Of a stretch of 64,000 bases of DNA, positions 17,718-27,415 are shown in pieces (position 1 is the stretch's first letter; each line of letters starts with the position of its first letter). Source of the stretch: Bdellovibrio sp. (GTDB lineage Bacteria; Bdellovibrionota; Bacteriovoracia; Bacteriovoracales; Bacteriovoracaceae); assembly GCA_016187935.1 (NCBI GenBank), contig JACPIU010000026.1:366142-430141 (forward strand), in the 5' to 3' direction. The notes under the pieces were generated by a model. It saw only the letters and a list, made by a program, of their open reading frames with translations. It searched no databases and was not told the origin of the DNA. The position numbers and the translations under genes are program-made.

Positions 17718-20333
17718 TTATTTTTTTACTAGGGTTTTTACTTCGGCCCCAATTTTCGAAAAAAACGCTCCTAGATTTTCAGGACGTCCAGAACCTTGTG
17801 CCATATCAGCTCTGCCCCCGCCCTTCCCACTAAGCATTGCGATATGCTCTTTTAATATATTTCCACAGTGCAAACTCTCAATGACCCTGGAAGTTCGCAA
17901 AAGAATGCTGACACCATTATTTTGCCTGGCAGCTAAAATAGCAATTCCGTTCGGATAATTTGAAACAAAATCATCAGAGAATTTACGCAAGTCAATCTCT
18001 GAAGGTATTTCTGCGATGAGAAGATCGCTCGTTCCTATTTTTTCCACTTTCTCATAAATGGATTTGCCTTTGATTGCGGTTAGCATATCATCCAGTCGCT
18101 GATTTTCCTTGCGCAATTCTTTATTGTCGGCCAAAAGTTGGGCGATTTTAGTGATAACTTTTTCCTCTACGTCGACAAGCAAAGTTTCTGTTTGAGCAAA
18201 AAGATCGGAACGTCGTGACAAGCGTTCAATGGCCCTTTCCGAGGTCAAAGCTTCAATCCTTCTGACTCCTGCACTTAAAGAACCTTCGGAAACGATATTA
18301 AAAAGACCGATCTCAGAGGTATTTGTGACGTGTGTTCCGCCACAAAGTTCGGTGGAAAATTTACCGATTTCCAGAACGCGTACCTGCGCCCCATATTTCT
18401 CACCAAATAAAGCTACTGCACCACGCTTGATAGCTTGTTCTTTTTCGAGGACACTTGCGCTAACTGGAAGATGCAGATTAATTTTTTCATTAACAATTTT
18501 TTCAACTTCACGAAGTTCTTCTTTTGATAATGCATTTGGATGAGTGAAGTCAAATCGTAGTCGCTCAGGTGATACCATAGAACCTGCCTGTTTAATATGG
18601 CTTCCGAGCACTTGAGTTAAGGCGGCTTGCAATAGATGTGTAGCGGTATGATTGCGCGCTGTAAGCATTCGCTTTTTCTGATCAATCTTCAGAGTGTATG
18701 TTCTACCTTCCTGAAGAGCGTCGGCATCTTTTGAAAAATGGGCGAACAAACCTTCTACAGGTCTATTACTATCAAAGACATTTGCGATAACATGGCCGTC
18801 TTCCTGAATAGTCCCTGTATCCCCAACTTGACCACCGCTTTCAGCGTAAAAAGGCGTTTGATCAAAAATGAGTGCAGTAAATTCGCCGAGATCAATTTTA
18901 GTTAACAACTTCGCCTGACATTCTGTATGCATATAACCGTGAAATACTGTCTTTCCGAATTTTTCCAGTGCCTGGAAAAAAATAGATTTATCTACGCTAC
19001 TACCGGTTTTCCATGATTTTTTTGAATCTTCTCGGCGCAATTTCATTAACTGATCAAATCTTTCAGTATCGATGTGTAGACCTTTGTCACGCAAGATCGC
19101 TTGAGTGAGGTCTAGTGGAAAGCCAAAGGTATCATAAAGCATAAAAGCACTATCGCCCTTAAGGATAGGGTTTGATTTTGAGTCCAGTTTTTCACGGGTG
19201 ATTGCTTCCTTCAAAAACTTGAGACCCATATCAAGTGTCTCAAGAAATTTTTTCTCCTCGATCTCAAGCATTTTTTCTGCTAGTGCGAGATTCGCTGCAT
19301 TTTGAGAATATTCTTCTCCCAAAATTTCAAATACATTTTTTGCCAATCTGTGAAAAGAGATTTTAGGTGCTTCTAATTCACTCATGTGTCTAATGGCCCG
19401 GCGAATGATTCTTCTGAGCACATAACCGCGACCTTCATTAGAAGGAATGACTCCATCTGTAATAAGCATTGTGGCGGCACGAATATGGTCAGCAACAACT
19501 CTAAAATTTGTCTGGTATTTTACATTTGCATATGACTTGCCAGAAATTTTTTCGAGGCCATGAATGATTGGTAGAAAGCAATCAGAGTCATAATTCCAGT
19601 ACTTTCCCTGCATAATAGCAGCAATGCGCTCTAGGCCAGCTCCCGTATCGATTGAAGGTTTGGGTAATGGATGAATTCCGTTGGCATCCTTTTCAAATTG
19701 CATGAAAACCAAATTCCAAATTTCAACATAGCGCTGATCATCATCCAATATATCTTGTCCTGGGCCAGGTCTAAAATTAGGAATTGCATACTTTTCACCA
19801 TGATCATAAAAGATTTCACTGCAAGGCCCACAAGGGCCAAATTCACCCATCTCCCAAAAATTAGTTTTGTTATCCTTTTTAAAAATGCGATCAAGAGGAA
19901 CACCCATCTTTCGATGCCAAATTTGTAGGGCATCGTCATCGTCACTATGAACGGTAATGTAAAGTTTTTCTGGTGGGAGCGACAGACATTTGGTTAGAAA
20001 TTCCCAGGCAAAAGCAATGGCGTCGTCTTTAAAATAATCACCAAAGGAAAAATTCCCTAGCATTTCAAAAAACGTGTGATGGCGAGCGGTGTATCCGACA
20101 TTTTCAAGGTCATTGTGTTTACCGCCAGCACGGACACATTTCTGAATGGTTACTGCGCGACGATGACTCGGAATCGCTCTGCCGGTGAAGTAATCCTTGA
20201 ATTGATTCATACCGGCATTGGCAAAAAGTAAAGTGGGGTCATTTTCAGGTATCAAAGAACTAGAGGGAATTTTCTTGTGACCATACGAAAGAAAAAGATT
20301 GGTGAATTGCTTACGAATTTCTTTTGATTGCAT
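17718..20333 (-). CDS. alaS: Alanyl-tRNA synthetase
   Basis: 871 residues, normal length. The class II catalytic core begins 'IRKQFTNLFLSYGHKKIPSS' and includes 'LLFANAGMNQFKDYF' and 'VRAGGKHNDLENVG'. The editing domain carries the zinc-binding motifs NHTATHLL (about residue 560) and CGGTHV (about 667), used to clear Ser- and Gly-tRNA(Ala). The C-terminal C-Ala domain includes 'LSGKGGGRADMAQGSG'. The genome's tRNA-Ala at the end of this window has the G3:U70 pair this enzyme recognises. The recA-recX-alaS order is a conserved arrangement in many proteobacteria. Confidence 0.97.
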   Translation of the reverse strand: MQSKEIRKQFTNLFLSYGHKKIPSSSLIPENDPTLLFANAGMNQFKDYFTGRAIPSHRRAVTIQKCVRAGGKHNDLENVGYTARHHTFFEMLGNFSFGDYFKDDAIAFAWEFLTKCLSLPPEKLYITVHSDDDDALQIWHRKMGVPLDRIFKKDNKTNFWEMGEFGPCGPCSEIFYDHGEKYAIPNFRPGPGQDILDDDQRYVEIWNLVFMQFEKDANGIHPLPKPSIDTGAGLERIAAIMQGKYWNYDSDCFLPIIHGLEKISGKSYANVKYQTNFRVVADHIRAATMLITDGVIPSNEGRGYVLRRIIRRAIRHMSELEAPKISFHRLAKNVFEILGEEYSQNAANLALAEKMLEIEEKKFLETLDMGLKFLKEAITREKLDSKSNPILKGDSAFMLYDTFGFPLDLTQAILRDKGLHIDTERFDQLMKLRREDSKKSWKTGSSVDKSIFFQALEKFGKTVFHGYMHTECQAKLLTKIDLGEFTALIFDQTPFYAESGGQVGDTGTIQEDGHVIANVFDSNRPVEGLFAHFSKDADALQEGRTYTLKIDQKKRMLTARNHTATHLLQAALTQVLGSHIKQAGSMVSPERLRFDFTHPNALSKEELREVEKIVNEKINLHLPVSASVLEKEQAIKRGAVALFGEKYGAQVRVLEIGKFSTELCGGTHVTNTSEIGLFNIVSEGSLSAGVRRIEALTSERAIERLSRRSDLFAQTETLLVDVEEKVITKIAQLLADNKELRKENQRLDDMLTAIKGKSIYEKVEKIGTSDLLIAEIPSEIDLRKFSDDFVSNYPNGIAILAARQNNGVSILLRTSRVIESLHCGNILKEHIAMLSGKGGGRADMAQGSGRPENLGAFFSKIGAEVKTLVKK

Positions 20334-20391
20334 AACTTAACCCAAAAAAGTGGCATAAAATGATTTGTGTACATAATATATCGAGATGCTC

Positions 20392-20949
20392 TTAGTTGGA
20401 ACCTTGAATATGTTTAGAGGTCCAAAGTTGACGCACGGTGCTTTTGTACAGACCAATTTCATTCGTGTCTTGAATTAGGCCTTGCCTAAACAGATAAGAT
20501 AAAACTTTACGTTCAAAATCATATAAGGAATCGCACTGGTGTAAGTATTTTCTGGATGCGCGTTCGAGAATAGCGTTCATGTGATCAGCAGGAGTAGTAT
20601 CCTGGTCCGCAAGAAACTTTTGATAAAGATCCCGGGAAAAAGTAAGTCCACGCTTTAAAAATTCACTTTTAATATAATTTGGACCCTTCCCTTTGGTGAT
20701 ATATTTTTTAAATAGATTTAACGAAATTCGCTCATCATCCAAATAATGCAAGTGCAATAGGTGCTCAATTACGTCGGAAATACACTGGTCATCAAATTCC
20801 AACCTGGCCAGGGCCTCTTTCATATTTGTGATTGAGAAATCGCGCTTATTGAGAAGTTTGATGGCCCTCTTAAAAGCGGAGTCAAATTTGAGCGAAGAGG
20901 CAGAATTCCCTGTCTCTTGCTCAAATTCAACATTATTCTGATCGATCAT
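20392..20949 (-). CDS. recX: RecX regulatory protein
   Basis: 185 residues made of the tandem three-helix repeats of RecX: '[20 protein letters not shown]' at about 25, '[20 protein letters not shown]' at about 62, and '[14 protein letters not shown]' at about 93. RecX caps RecA filaments and limits their growth. Its ATG overlaps the recA stop by 4 bases (ATGA), so it is translationally coupled to recA, the usual arrangement. Confidence 0.9.
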   Translation of the reverse strand: MIDQNNVEFEQETGNSASSLKFDSAFKRAIKLLNKRDFSITNMKEALARLEFDDQCISDVIEHLLHLHYLDDERISLNLFKKYITKGKGPNYIKSEFLKRGLTFSRDLYQKFLADQDTTPADHMNAILERASRKYLHQCDSLYDFERKVLSYLFRQGLIQDTNEIGLYKSTVRQLWTSKHIQGSN

Positions 20950-22058
20950 TGCACGTTTTTCTTAGATTTTCTGGGGGAATGATGCTCATCACTATCTAAA
21001 ATTTCCCCGGTTTGTGTGTTAACATCCGTAGGTATCTCCAAGTCTGAAATGCCATGCTTTTTCAGGACTTTCAGGCGGATTTCTTCCATAATTTGTGGGT
21101 TCTCTTCGAGAAATTTCTTAGCATTGTCGCGTCCTTGCCCGATTTTTGAATTGTTATAGGAAAACCAGGCTCCTGCCTTTTCGATAATACCGGCTTCGCT
21201 GGCCACATCAACGATATCACCACTTTTAGAAATACCTGCGCCATAAATGATATCAAACTCAACAGATCTAAATGGAGGAGCTACCTTATTTTTAACAATT
21301 TTAACTGTGGTGCGACTTCCAATTACAGTTTCGCCTTCCTTGATAGCGGCAGTTCTGCGAATGTCCATGCGTACAGAGGAATAAAATTTCAACGCATTTC
21401 CTCCAGTAGTAGTTTCTGGATTGCCAAACATGACCCCGATTTTCATTCGAAGCTGGTTAATGAAAACCACCGTAGTATTCGATCGTGAAATAGAACCGGT
21501 GAGTTTGCGCAAAGCTTGTGACATCAAGCGCGCTTGCAGGCCCATATGGGAATCACCCATTTCTCCCTCAAGTTCTGCCTTCGGTGTTAGAGCAGCGACC
21601 GAATCAACAATCAATAAATTTACAGCACCAGAACGAACAAGCATATCGGCAATTTCGAGGGCCTGCTCACCACTATCTGGTTGGGAGATCAATGTATTAG
21701 GGACATCGACGCCCAGCTTAGCAGCATAATGAGTATCAAGGGCATGCTCAGCATCAATAAAAGCTACCGTGCCTCCTTGCCGTTGCGACTCAGCAGCAAG
21801 GTGAAGAGTAAGGGTTGTTTTGCCAGAGGCTTCAGGTCCAAAAATTTCGATAATACGGCCTTGAGGAATTCCTCCAATACCAAGCGCTAAATCAAGCCCT
21901 AGGCAGCCAGTTGAGGTCGCAGGCACTTTCGCGAGGGCCCCCCCATCTAAGCGCATGATCGCGCCTTTTCCAAACTGCTTTTCGATTGCCGATAGTGCAA
22001 TATCGAGTGCTTTCATTTTATTCTCTGCGGATGGTGCATCTGTTTGGGGGCGATACAT
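20946..22058 (-). CDS. recA: Recombinase RecA
   Basis: 370 residues from the ATG at 22058, which is preceded by AGAGGAG; a TTG 21 bases upstream would put the Shine-Dalgarno inside the coding region and is rejected. Walker A is GPEASGKTT, Walker B is [12 protein letters not shown], and loop L2 includes '[22 protein letters not shown]' (split). The C-terminus is an acidic then basic tail ([14 protein letters not shown]). RecA catalyses strand exchange and stimulates LexA cleavage. It heads recA-recX-alaS. A 5-bp-arm palindrome overlapping a possible -10 element lies 42-57 bases upstream of the start and may be an operator. Confidence 0.97.
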   Translation of the reverse strand: MYRPQTDAPSAENKMKALDIALSAIEKQFGKGAIMRLDGGALAKVPATSTGCLGLDLALGIGGIPQGRIIEIFGPEASGKTTLTLHLAAESQRQGGTVAFIDAEHALDTHYAAKLGVDVPNTLISQPDSGEQALEIADMLVRSGAVNLLIVDSVAALTPKAELEGEMGDSHMGLQARLMSQALRKLTGSISRSNTTVVFINQLRMKIGVMFGNPETTTGGNALKFYSSVRMDIRRTAAIKEGETVIGSRTTVKIVKNKVAPPFRSVEFDIIYGAGISKSGDIVDVASEAGIIEKAGAWFSYNNSKIGQGRDNAKKFLEENPQIMEEIRLKVLKKHGISDLEIPTDVNTQTGEILDSDEHHSPRKSKKNVQ

Positions 22059-22099
22059 TTCTGAACTCCTCTGTTTCAATAGTTAATAATTAAGTCTTA

Positions 22100-22115
22100 A
22101 CCAGAATAAACTGGT
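22100..22115 (-). promoter_or_regulatory. Palindrome upstream of recA, possible SOS-type operator
   Basis: ACCAG-N6-CTGGT, a perfect 5-bp inverted repeat. Read on the recA strand it contains TATTCT, a plausible -10 hexamer, 42 bases before the recA ATG. I see no canonical gammaproteobacterial LexA box or the TTAC-N3-GTAA box reported for Bdellovibrio. Role as a LexA site is inference. Confidence 0.3.
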
Positions 22116-22244
22116 CCGAATACTAAAAAAGAGTTGCAAGTGAGTCTTTTAATCAAATTTTTTAACATATGAATAAAAGACGCTTAGAGCGAGCGGCCTA
22201 CTCCTTTTTTGTGTGGCCTTTTTTTAGTATATAAAAAAGCGTAT

Positions 22245-22263
22245 GCGTAAGTTGTGCGTAAGT
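22245..22263. repeat. Pair of GCGTAAGT direct repeats spaced one helical turn
   Basis: GCGTAAGT occurs at 22245-22252 and 22256-22263, a period of 11 bp, in the gap between pgpA and recA. Same-face direct repeats can be activator or repressor sites, but no regulator is identified. Confidence 0.3.
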
Positions 22264-22760
22264 CAAGAATAAAGCAAAGTCGCTGCAAAAATTAAAAAAC
22301 GGTAGGTCAGACCGCTGAAAATACCAGCAACAATATCATCAAAAATTACTCCAGCACCATTTTTAATACGCTTATCAATTATGTTAATAGGCCAAACTTT
22401 TACAATATCGAAGAATCTAAAGAGAACGAGAATCATAATAAGGTGTAAAACGTTGCCCGACTGGCAAAAGAGCCAAGCACAAAGCATTCCCAAAACCTCG
22501 TCTATAACAATCCAGCCTGGGTCAGAAACTTGATAATCTCGCTGTGCTCGATGGGCCAGAAAACTGCAAACTAAAATGCTAAGTATTATTATTGGGATGA
22601 TGAAAACACCCGGTATTTTCCATACAGTAAGCATGTACAAAATTGGTAATGTGGCAATGCTTGCGCATGTACCAGGCGCATAAGGAAAAAAACCTATTCC
22701 AAAGTAGGAAAGTATTATAACATCAGCCCGAAAGAGAGAAGGAAAATTTTTTTGATTCAT
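22263..22760 (-). CDS. pgpA: Phosphatidylglycerophosphatase A
   Basis: 165 residues, membrane protein of the PgpA family. The signature residues are present: 'YAPGTCASIATLPILY' near residue 26, 'WIVIDEVLGMLCAW' with the conserved Asp-Glu, and 'FRFFDIVKVWPINIIDKR' followed by 'GAGVIFDDIVAGI'. It dephosphorylates phosphatidylglycerol phosphate in the inner membrane. The start is 28 bases from the divergent gene at 22789, so their control regions must overlap coding sequence. recA follows on the same strand after a gap of about 200 bases. Confidence 0.92.
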   Translation of the reverse strand: MNQKNFPSLFRADVIILSYFGIGFFPYAPGTCASIATLPILYMLTVWKIPGVFIIPIIILSILVCSFLAHRAQRDYQVSDPGWIVIDEVLGMLCAWLFCQSGNVLHLIMILVLFRFFDIVKVWPINIIDKRIKNGAGVIFDDIVAGIFSGLTYRFLIFAATLLYS

Positions 22761-22788
22761 TGTTGCCCTATTTTGTAATGAGTATTCT

Positions 22789-24033
22789 ATGGATAGACCG
22801 TCCTATTTGTCCAAATACCTTTTTGACTGGGATATGTTTGAGGTTGTAACCAATGGTCAATCGGCCCTCGACGCAAAATATTTTCTTGGAAGCCTCGAAA
22901 CAAAAGATGAAATTGTTAATTTCTTGCGCGGTTATGGCATTGATTATAACGACCCGGTAAATCGAGCTGAGTTGTTTGGAAATTTTCAAGAAGCTTTACA
23001 ATTTATTAAGCGATACTTCTTAAGAGAAGGAAATCCCGAGGGGCTCGAACTAAAAATCCCGAATTCGATTTACATGGTAACAGATATTATTGAACTTTTT
23101 GTCATGGCCACACGTCGAGGGACAGGAGAAACGCGAGAAGAGCGACTTTGGGCCGAATTAATTCTGAAGGTCATTCACACCATCATTCATGTCGATAAGG
23201 ATTTGCGATCCGGCTATTTCTCTGCCGTTCAAACACAAGTTTTTGATCGTTTCTATAAACACTTGCAAAGAGAAGAGGCCGGTCAGTTATTTTTAGGTCC
23301 GAAAGATGCCCCAGATTCTATTCCACTTTGTGATTTCCAAACTAAATCTAAAAAAACACGTGAAAGTGTCTTAATTAAATTATTGCATAAGCCTGAAAAT
23401 GTAGCAGAAGAGTTGTTCGATCGAGTAGGTATGCGGATTGTGACTTTTAACAAATTGGATGTAATTCGAGTAATTCAATTTTTAATTAAAAAAAGCATCG
23501 TCACTCCTCATAATATCAAGCCAAGTCGATCGATAAATAGATTAATACAAATGGAGCTGTTTCGTAGAAAATATAATGCATTGTTAAAAGAATCGATAAA
23601 ATCGAACTTGTCCGAGATGGAATTTCTCTTAAAGTTGCAAACTTTGGCCGATGAGTGTGTACCAAATCATATGGTGGATGCTGCAAAAAATATACATACG
23701 ATAGATTCTTATCACGCGATTCAATTTACGTGCCGCCAACTTATTAAATATAAAAATCCCTTTTATCAAGAATTTAATGAAATTCGAAAATCTGCCAAGA
23801 ATGTGAAAGATAGTAATCCGCTTGCCCAAAAGTTAATGGCCCTTGATCTTGGTGCGGTTACAAAAGAAATTACCTTCTTTTATCCATTTGAGGTTCAAAT
23901 TGTTGATTTTGAATCCCAGAAAAAAAATACCGAAGGGGAAGCTTCTCATCAGGAGTATAAGAAATCACAATTGAATCATGCTATGCATAGGTTATTTAAA
24001 AAATTGCTTGCCTACAAAACACGTAGCTTGTAG
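22789..24033 (+). CDS. Uncharacterised conserved protein with RelA/SpoT-like synthetase motifs
   Basis: 414 residues, soluble. I believe it belongs to an uncharacterised deltaproteobacterial family (possibly TIGR04552), which I cannot verify here. The C-terminal half reads like a divergent (p)ppGpp synthetase domain. 'FDRVGMRIVTF' (Asp211, Gly214, Arg216) matches the D..G.R(I/V) motif; 'DSYHAIQFTCRQL' (Tyr308, His309) resembles 'GYqSlHt.v'; and 'PFEVQIVDFESQ' (Glu368) followed by 'EASHQEYKKSQ' resembles 'EvQIRT ... AE.g.A.H..YK'. The N-terminal 200 residues are helical and show no HD hydrolase motif. Fold similarity is inferred from motif order; activity is not established. It is divergent from pgpA. 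Confidence 0.6.
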   Translation: MDRPSYLSKYLFDWDMFEVVTNGQSALDAKYFLGSLETKDEIVNFLRGYGIDYNDPVNRAELFGNFQEALQFIKRYFLREGNPEGLELKIPNSIYMVTDIIELFVMATRRGTGETREERLWAELILKVIHTIIHVDKDLRSGYFSAVQTQVFDRFYKHLQREEAGQLFLGPKDAPDSIPLCDFQTKSKKTRESVLIKLLHKPENVAEELFDRVGMRIVTFNKLDVIRVIQFLIKKSIVTPHNIKPSRSINRLIQMELFRRKYNALLKESIKSNLSEMEFLLKLQTLADECVPNHMVDAAKNIHTIDSYHAIQFTCRQLIKYKNPFYQEFNEIRKSAKNVKDSNPLAQKLMALDLGAVTKEITFFYPFEVQIVDFESQKKNTEGEASHQEYKKSQLNHAMHRLFKKLLAYKTRSL

Positions 24034-24044
24034 CTCTTTATCAA

Positions 24045-24929
24045 TTAATTTTTGGTAATAAATCTTTCGATACGCTTGTTCACGAGTTCAGGAAAATCTG
24101 CTTGTGGGACATGACTGCCGTTTCTAACCACGTACATCTCGGTATTCTTCAAGTGTTTTTTCAGAATAAGTTGATGTTTATGTGGAATCAAATTATCACA
24201 ATCGCCACTAATAAGGAGAGCAGGCACATTAATTTGTTCAATGTAGTTGATAATGTCATGATCGGTCATTTCTTCTATAAGTTTGTAGAAAAGTTGATAG
24301 GATAGTTCGCTTACATGTTTAAGATAAGCAGTAATAAATTTTCTATCAACCGTCTTTGTATTAAAACCGCCTTCATGGACGATTTTTCGGAGTAATGGAT
24401 TCATGTAGGAGTATTTCCAAATAAATTCGAAGGGCCGTGGAGCATTTTGACTCAGCCATTTAATCGCTGGAAACGCAAGATCGGAAATATTGCTATTGAA
24501 CATAATTTCTTTCGGCCCCAGCACAGAACCAGAGATAAGTACCAATTTTTCGACTTTTTCTGGAAAAAGTCTCGCAAATTCAAGTGCTATGTTTACCCCC
24601 ATGCTGTGTGCGACAAGGATATTTTTCTCTGTATTAAGATGAGTCAGCAGACCATTGAGATCATAGGTGATATTTTTAAAAGTTATTGAATCGATATCAT
24701 CCTTCCCGCCCGAAGCATGATGGCCTCTAAAATCATGAGTGATAACCTTATGGCCCCTCTCATCGAAGTAAGGTGTTTGATAAAACCACTGATGGTTGCT
24801 ACAGACGAGTCCATAAATGAACACAATTGGCTTCCTGATAACTTCACTTGTCTCACGACTGAAGTTAGTCGTGTAAAAAATACGAGTATTCTCTGATGTG
24901 TAATAGTAATTAGAAAAACTATTTTTCAA
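24045..24929 (-). CDS. Alpha/beta-hydrolase
   Basis: About 294 residues from a TTG at 24929 preceded by AAAGGA; an ATG at 24998 gives 317 residues but overlaps the upstream gene by 80 bases and reads low-complexity sequence. The fold is clear: 'PIVFIYGLVCSNHQW' with oxyanion-hole residues, nucleophile Ser in VAHSMGVNIA, acid Asp in ISGDCDNLIP and His in NGSHVPQ. It is probably an esterase or lipase of the cytoplasm; the substrate is not predictable. It starts within the last codons of the FHA gene, so the two are translationally coupled, and it converges on the RelA-like gene 11 bases away. Confidence 0.82.
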   Translation of the reverse strand: MKNSFSNYYYTSENTRIFYTTNFSRETSEVIRKPIVFIYGLVCSNHQWFYQTPYFDERGHKVITHDFRGHHASGGKDDIDSITFKNITYDLNGLLTHLNTEKNILVAHSMGVNIALEFARLFPEKVEKLVLISGSVLGPKEIMFNSNISDLAFPAIKWLSQNAPRPFEFIWKYSYMNPLLRKIVHEGGFNTKTVDRKFITAYLKHVSELSYQLFYKLIEEMTDHDIINYIEQINVPALLISGDCDNLIPHKHQLILKKHLKNTEMYVVRNGSHVPQADFPELVNKRIERFITKN

Positions 24930-25356
24930 GAGCTGATTCCTTTTCAAGAGAAAGCAATTCCTTTTCAAGAAAATAGAAAACTTCCTCGTATTTTGCATCT
25001 TTTTTTATTGTCTCTTCAATCTTTTTTGCAATTTCTTCAGCATAAGTAAAAAATTGAGGCGGTTGATATTCTTTGAATTTAAAATGCGTATCACCGATGT
25101 GAATTTCATCATCCTTGTGATGAATTTTTGCTCCCAGTATCTTTTTCGTGTTAGTGATAAAGCCGTTGACATTTTTGGATTCAACCATAATGCCTTCTCG
25201 CTGCAAGTGGATAATCAATTCTGTTTTCAAGATTTTTTTATCAAGAATTACTATGTCGGCAGCCCGAGAACGACCTAAAATAAGCGACTTTCTGTATGTG
25301 ACATATTCACCTAAAATGGATTCATCCGGAGAAGACGTGAACTCTAATGTTAGCAT
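24919..25356 (-). CDS. FHA-domain-like protein
   Basis: 145 residues. The first 95 form an FHA-like domain: 'LILGRSRAADIVILDKKI' supplies the GR..xxDI strand pair, then a 'N..GF..N' turn and 'DDEIHIGDTHFKF' supplies the L..GD.i.iG end. The usual S-x-x-H phosphothreonine-binding pair is replaced by KTEL, so phosphopeptide binding is doubtful. The last 45 residues are a charged helix ('KEEKSFF'-type coiled-coil character with many Glu and Lys). It lies 5 bases after recG and overlaps the hydrolase gene. Confidence 0.62.
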   Translation of the reverse strand: MLTLEFTSSPDESILGEYVTYRKSLILGRSRAADIVILDKKILKTELIIHLQREGIMVESKNVNGFITNTKKILGAKIHHKDDEIHIGDTHFKFKEYQPPQFFTYAEEIAKKIEETIKKDAKYEEVFYFLEKELLSLEKESALEK

Positions 25357-25361
25357 GATAG

Positions 25362-27413
25362 CTATATTGTAAGCTCAACAAAGGGATTCTGGTACATGGA
25401 AGAAATATGCTTCTCATCCGATGCTAATGTTTTCCATAACTCACCAGATTTAGTAACGGCCAACTCCAGTAAGTCTTGATCTCGGATAATATCTGCGACC
25501 TTTCTAGTCGGGATTTCGCCTGATTGATCTTCACCAAACAGGTTTCCCTCACCCCTCATCTTAAGATCCTCTTCAGCGATGAGAAAACCATCTAATGTCT
25601 TTTCTATTATAGAAATTCTTTTGGCGGCATTTTCGGATAGAGGTTGGTCAACGATGAGAAAACAATGGCCGGGAAAAGTCCCACGACCTACACGTCCTCG
25701 AAGTTGATGAAGAGAGCTAAGTCCGAAGCGCTCGGGATTAAAAATTGCCATGATATTGGCATTCGGCACATCAATGCCAACTTCAATGACACTAGTTGCG
25801 ATAAGAATATCAATCTGACGATTTTTGAACTGGATGAAGATATTTTCCTTTTCGCTTGGCTTCATTTGGCCGTGGAGATATGCCAATTTATAATGAGGAA
25901 ATATTTTAAGAAAGCGACGATATATTTTTTCCACATGGATAAGATCCATCGAAACACTTTCTGTAATGGCAGGTGCGACAATGAAAGCTTGCTCTCCTTT
26001 TTTGATTTTTGAGTTAAGAAAATTGAGAAAGATTACAAAGTTAGTCTCGGTGACAATTTTAGTGGTAATCGATTTTTTTGTGCTGGGAAAACTACGAATA
26101 ACGGAAAGATCGAGATCGCCAAATTGAGTAAGCCTGAGCGACCTTGGAATGGGAGTCGCAGTCATAATCAGCGAGTGGACATCGCCCTTGTTTGATAGAC
26201 GTATTCTCTGCTCCACGCCAAATTTATGCTGCTCATCCACAATGACCAAACCTAAATTTTTAAAACGTACACTTTCTTGAATTAAGGAATGAGTGCCAAA
26301 CACAACAGATGTAGTGCCATCGCTAAGTCGTGAAAGTATTGCCTTCTTTTCTTTATTGGCCGTACTTCCCAGGAGAATATCGGCCGGGATAGAGGAAAAC
26401 TGTTCCTTGAATTTTAAAAAATGCTGCAAAGCCAGAGATTCTGTCGGGGCCATCATGCCAGTTTGATAATTATTTACACTCATAGCAAAGGCACCGGCAA
26501 AGGCAACAGTGGTCTTGCCGCAACCAACGTCACCCTGGATTAATCGCATCATCGGGTGACCACTGTTAAGATCGTGCAAGACTTCAGCAATGGCCTGTGT
26601 TTGGTCAGAAGTTAATAAAAATGGAAGTTGCTTAGTAAATTTCTCCAACAACTCAGGTGAGCTTGGGATGATGGGTGCAGATTTATGGTGATTGTGAGCT
26701 TTTCTTGCCAGCAGCATGAGCTGTTCTTGTATGAGTTCTTCGAATGCAAGCCTTCGCCGGGCATTTTCCGTATGATATTCATATGGCATGAGTGCTGTAT
26801 CATTTATCCCATGCAGGATCTTCAAGGCCGCTTTTAATGAAATCTCTGGATAAAAGACATCCGCCTCAGAATGAATTTGCTCCCAAAAATCAGCAGGTAT
26901 TTTCTGAATAATTTCTCTATAACGATAAGATTGAATACCGTTAATTTGCGGATAGCGAACAATTACTTTCTCGCTGAATGGGCCGAGTTGAGGATTGATA
27001 AATTGTATTTTTCCTTGAAAATCTTGTGGTTCACCTAAAAAAATGATCTCTTTAAGTTGTGAGATTTTATCTTTGAAGTTGAGATAAATATTAAACCATT
27101 TGATTTCAATAACAGAATCGCTATGCGTATCCTTAACTAAGGCCGTGCAGTTATAAAGCATTGCTCGCCCTCGACCTTTGGCATAGAAATTGGGACGTGA
27201 TGTAACTTTAAGAATTGCGCCTCTTCCTAAAAATAATTCAGAGGAAGGTAATTTGGGGAAAGGACCTTCTTCAGGGATTGGAATTTGTTGAAGGGGTAAC
27301 ACCCAAAGAAGATCTTTTAAGGTATGTATCCCGTCTTCATGTAGTTTTTTTAAAGTTGCTGGGCCCTTTTTTTTAAAAATTTCTTTTATGGGAAAATTGA
27401 GAATGTTCACCAT
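25362..27413 (-). CDS. recG: ATP-dependent DNA helicase RecG
   Basis: 683 residues, normal for RecG. The N-terminal wedge/OB region is followed by SF2 motifs: Walker A 'GDVGCGKTTVAF', 'MAPTESLA', DEQH in 'IVDEQHKFGVEQR', 'MTATPIPRSL', 'QAFIVAPAI', and 'QLRGRVGRG'. The C-terminal 'AEEDLKMRGEGNLFGEDQSG' contains the RecG hook motif. RecG reverses stalled forks and migrates Holliday junctions. It begins 2 bases after the greA stop and is followed by the FHA and hydrolase genes, forming one operon. Confidence 0.96.
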   Translation of the reverse strand: MVNILNFPIKEIFKKKGPATLKKLHEDGIHTLKDLLWVLPLQQIPIPEEGPFPKLPSSELFLGRGAILKVTSRPNFYAKGRGRAMLYNCTALVKDTHSDSVIEIKWFNIYLNFKDKISQLKEIIFLGEPQDFQGKIQFINPQLGPFSEKVIVRYPQINGIQSYRYREIIQKIPADFWEQIHSEADVFYPEISLKAALKILHGINDTALMPYEYHTENARRRLAFEELIQEQLMLLARKAHNHHKSAPIIPSSPELLEKFTKQLPFLLTSDQTQAIAEVLHDLNSGHPMMRLIQGDVGCGKTTVAFAGAFAMSVNNYQTGMMAPTESLALQHFLKFKEQFSSIPADILLGSTANKEKKAILSRLSDGTTSVVFGTHSLIQESVRFKNLGLVIVDEQHKFGVEQRIRLSNKGDVHSLIMTATPIPRSLRLTQFGDLDLSVIRSFPSTKKSITTKIVTETNFVIFLNFLNSKIKKGEQAFIVAPAITESVSMDLIHVEKIYRRFLKIFPHYKLAYLHGQMKPSEKENIFIQFKNRQIDILIATSVIEVGIDVPNANIMAIFNPERFGLSSLHQLRGRVGRGTFPGHCFLIVDQPLSENAAKRISIIEKTLDGFLIAEEDLKMRGEGNLFGEDQSGEIPTRKVADIIRDQDLLELAVTKSGELWKTLASDEKHISSMYQNPFVELTI

Positions 27414-27415
27414 AT

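Noticed and set aside
22058..22079. TTG start for recA seven codons upstream
   Set aside because: The Shine-Dalgarno AGAGGAG would fall inside the coding region; it is correctly spaced for the ATG at 22058.
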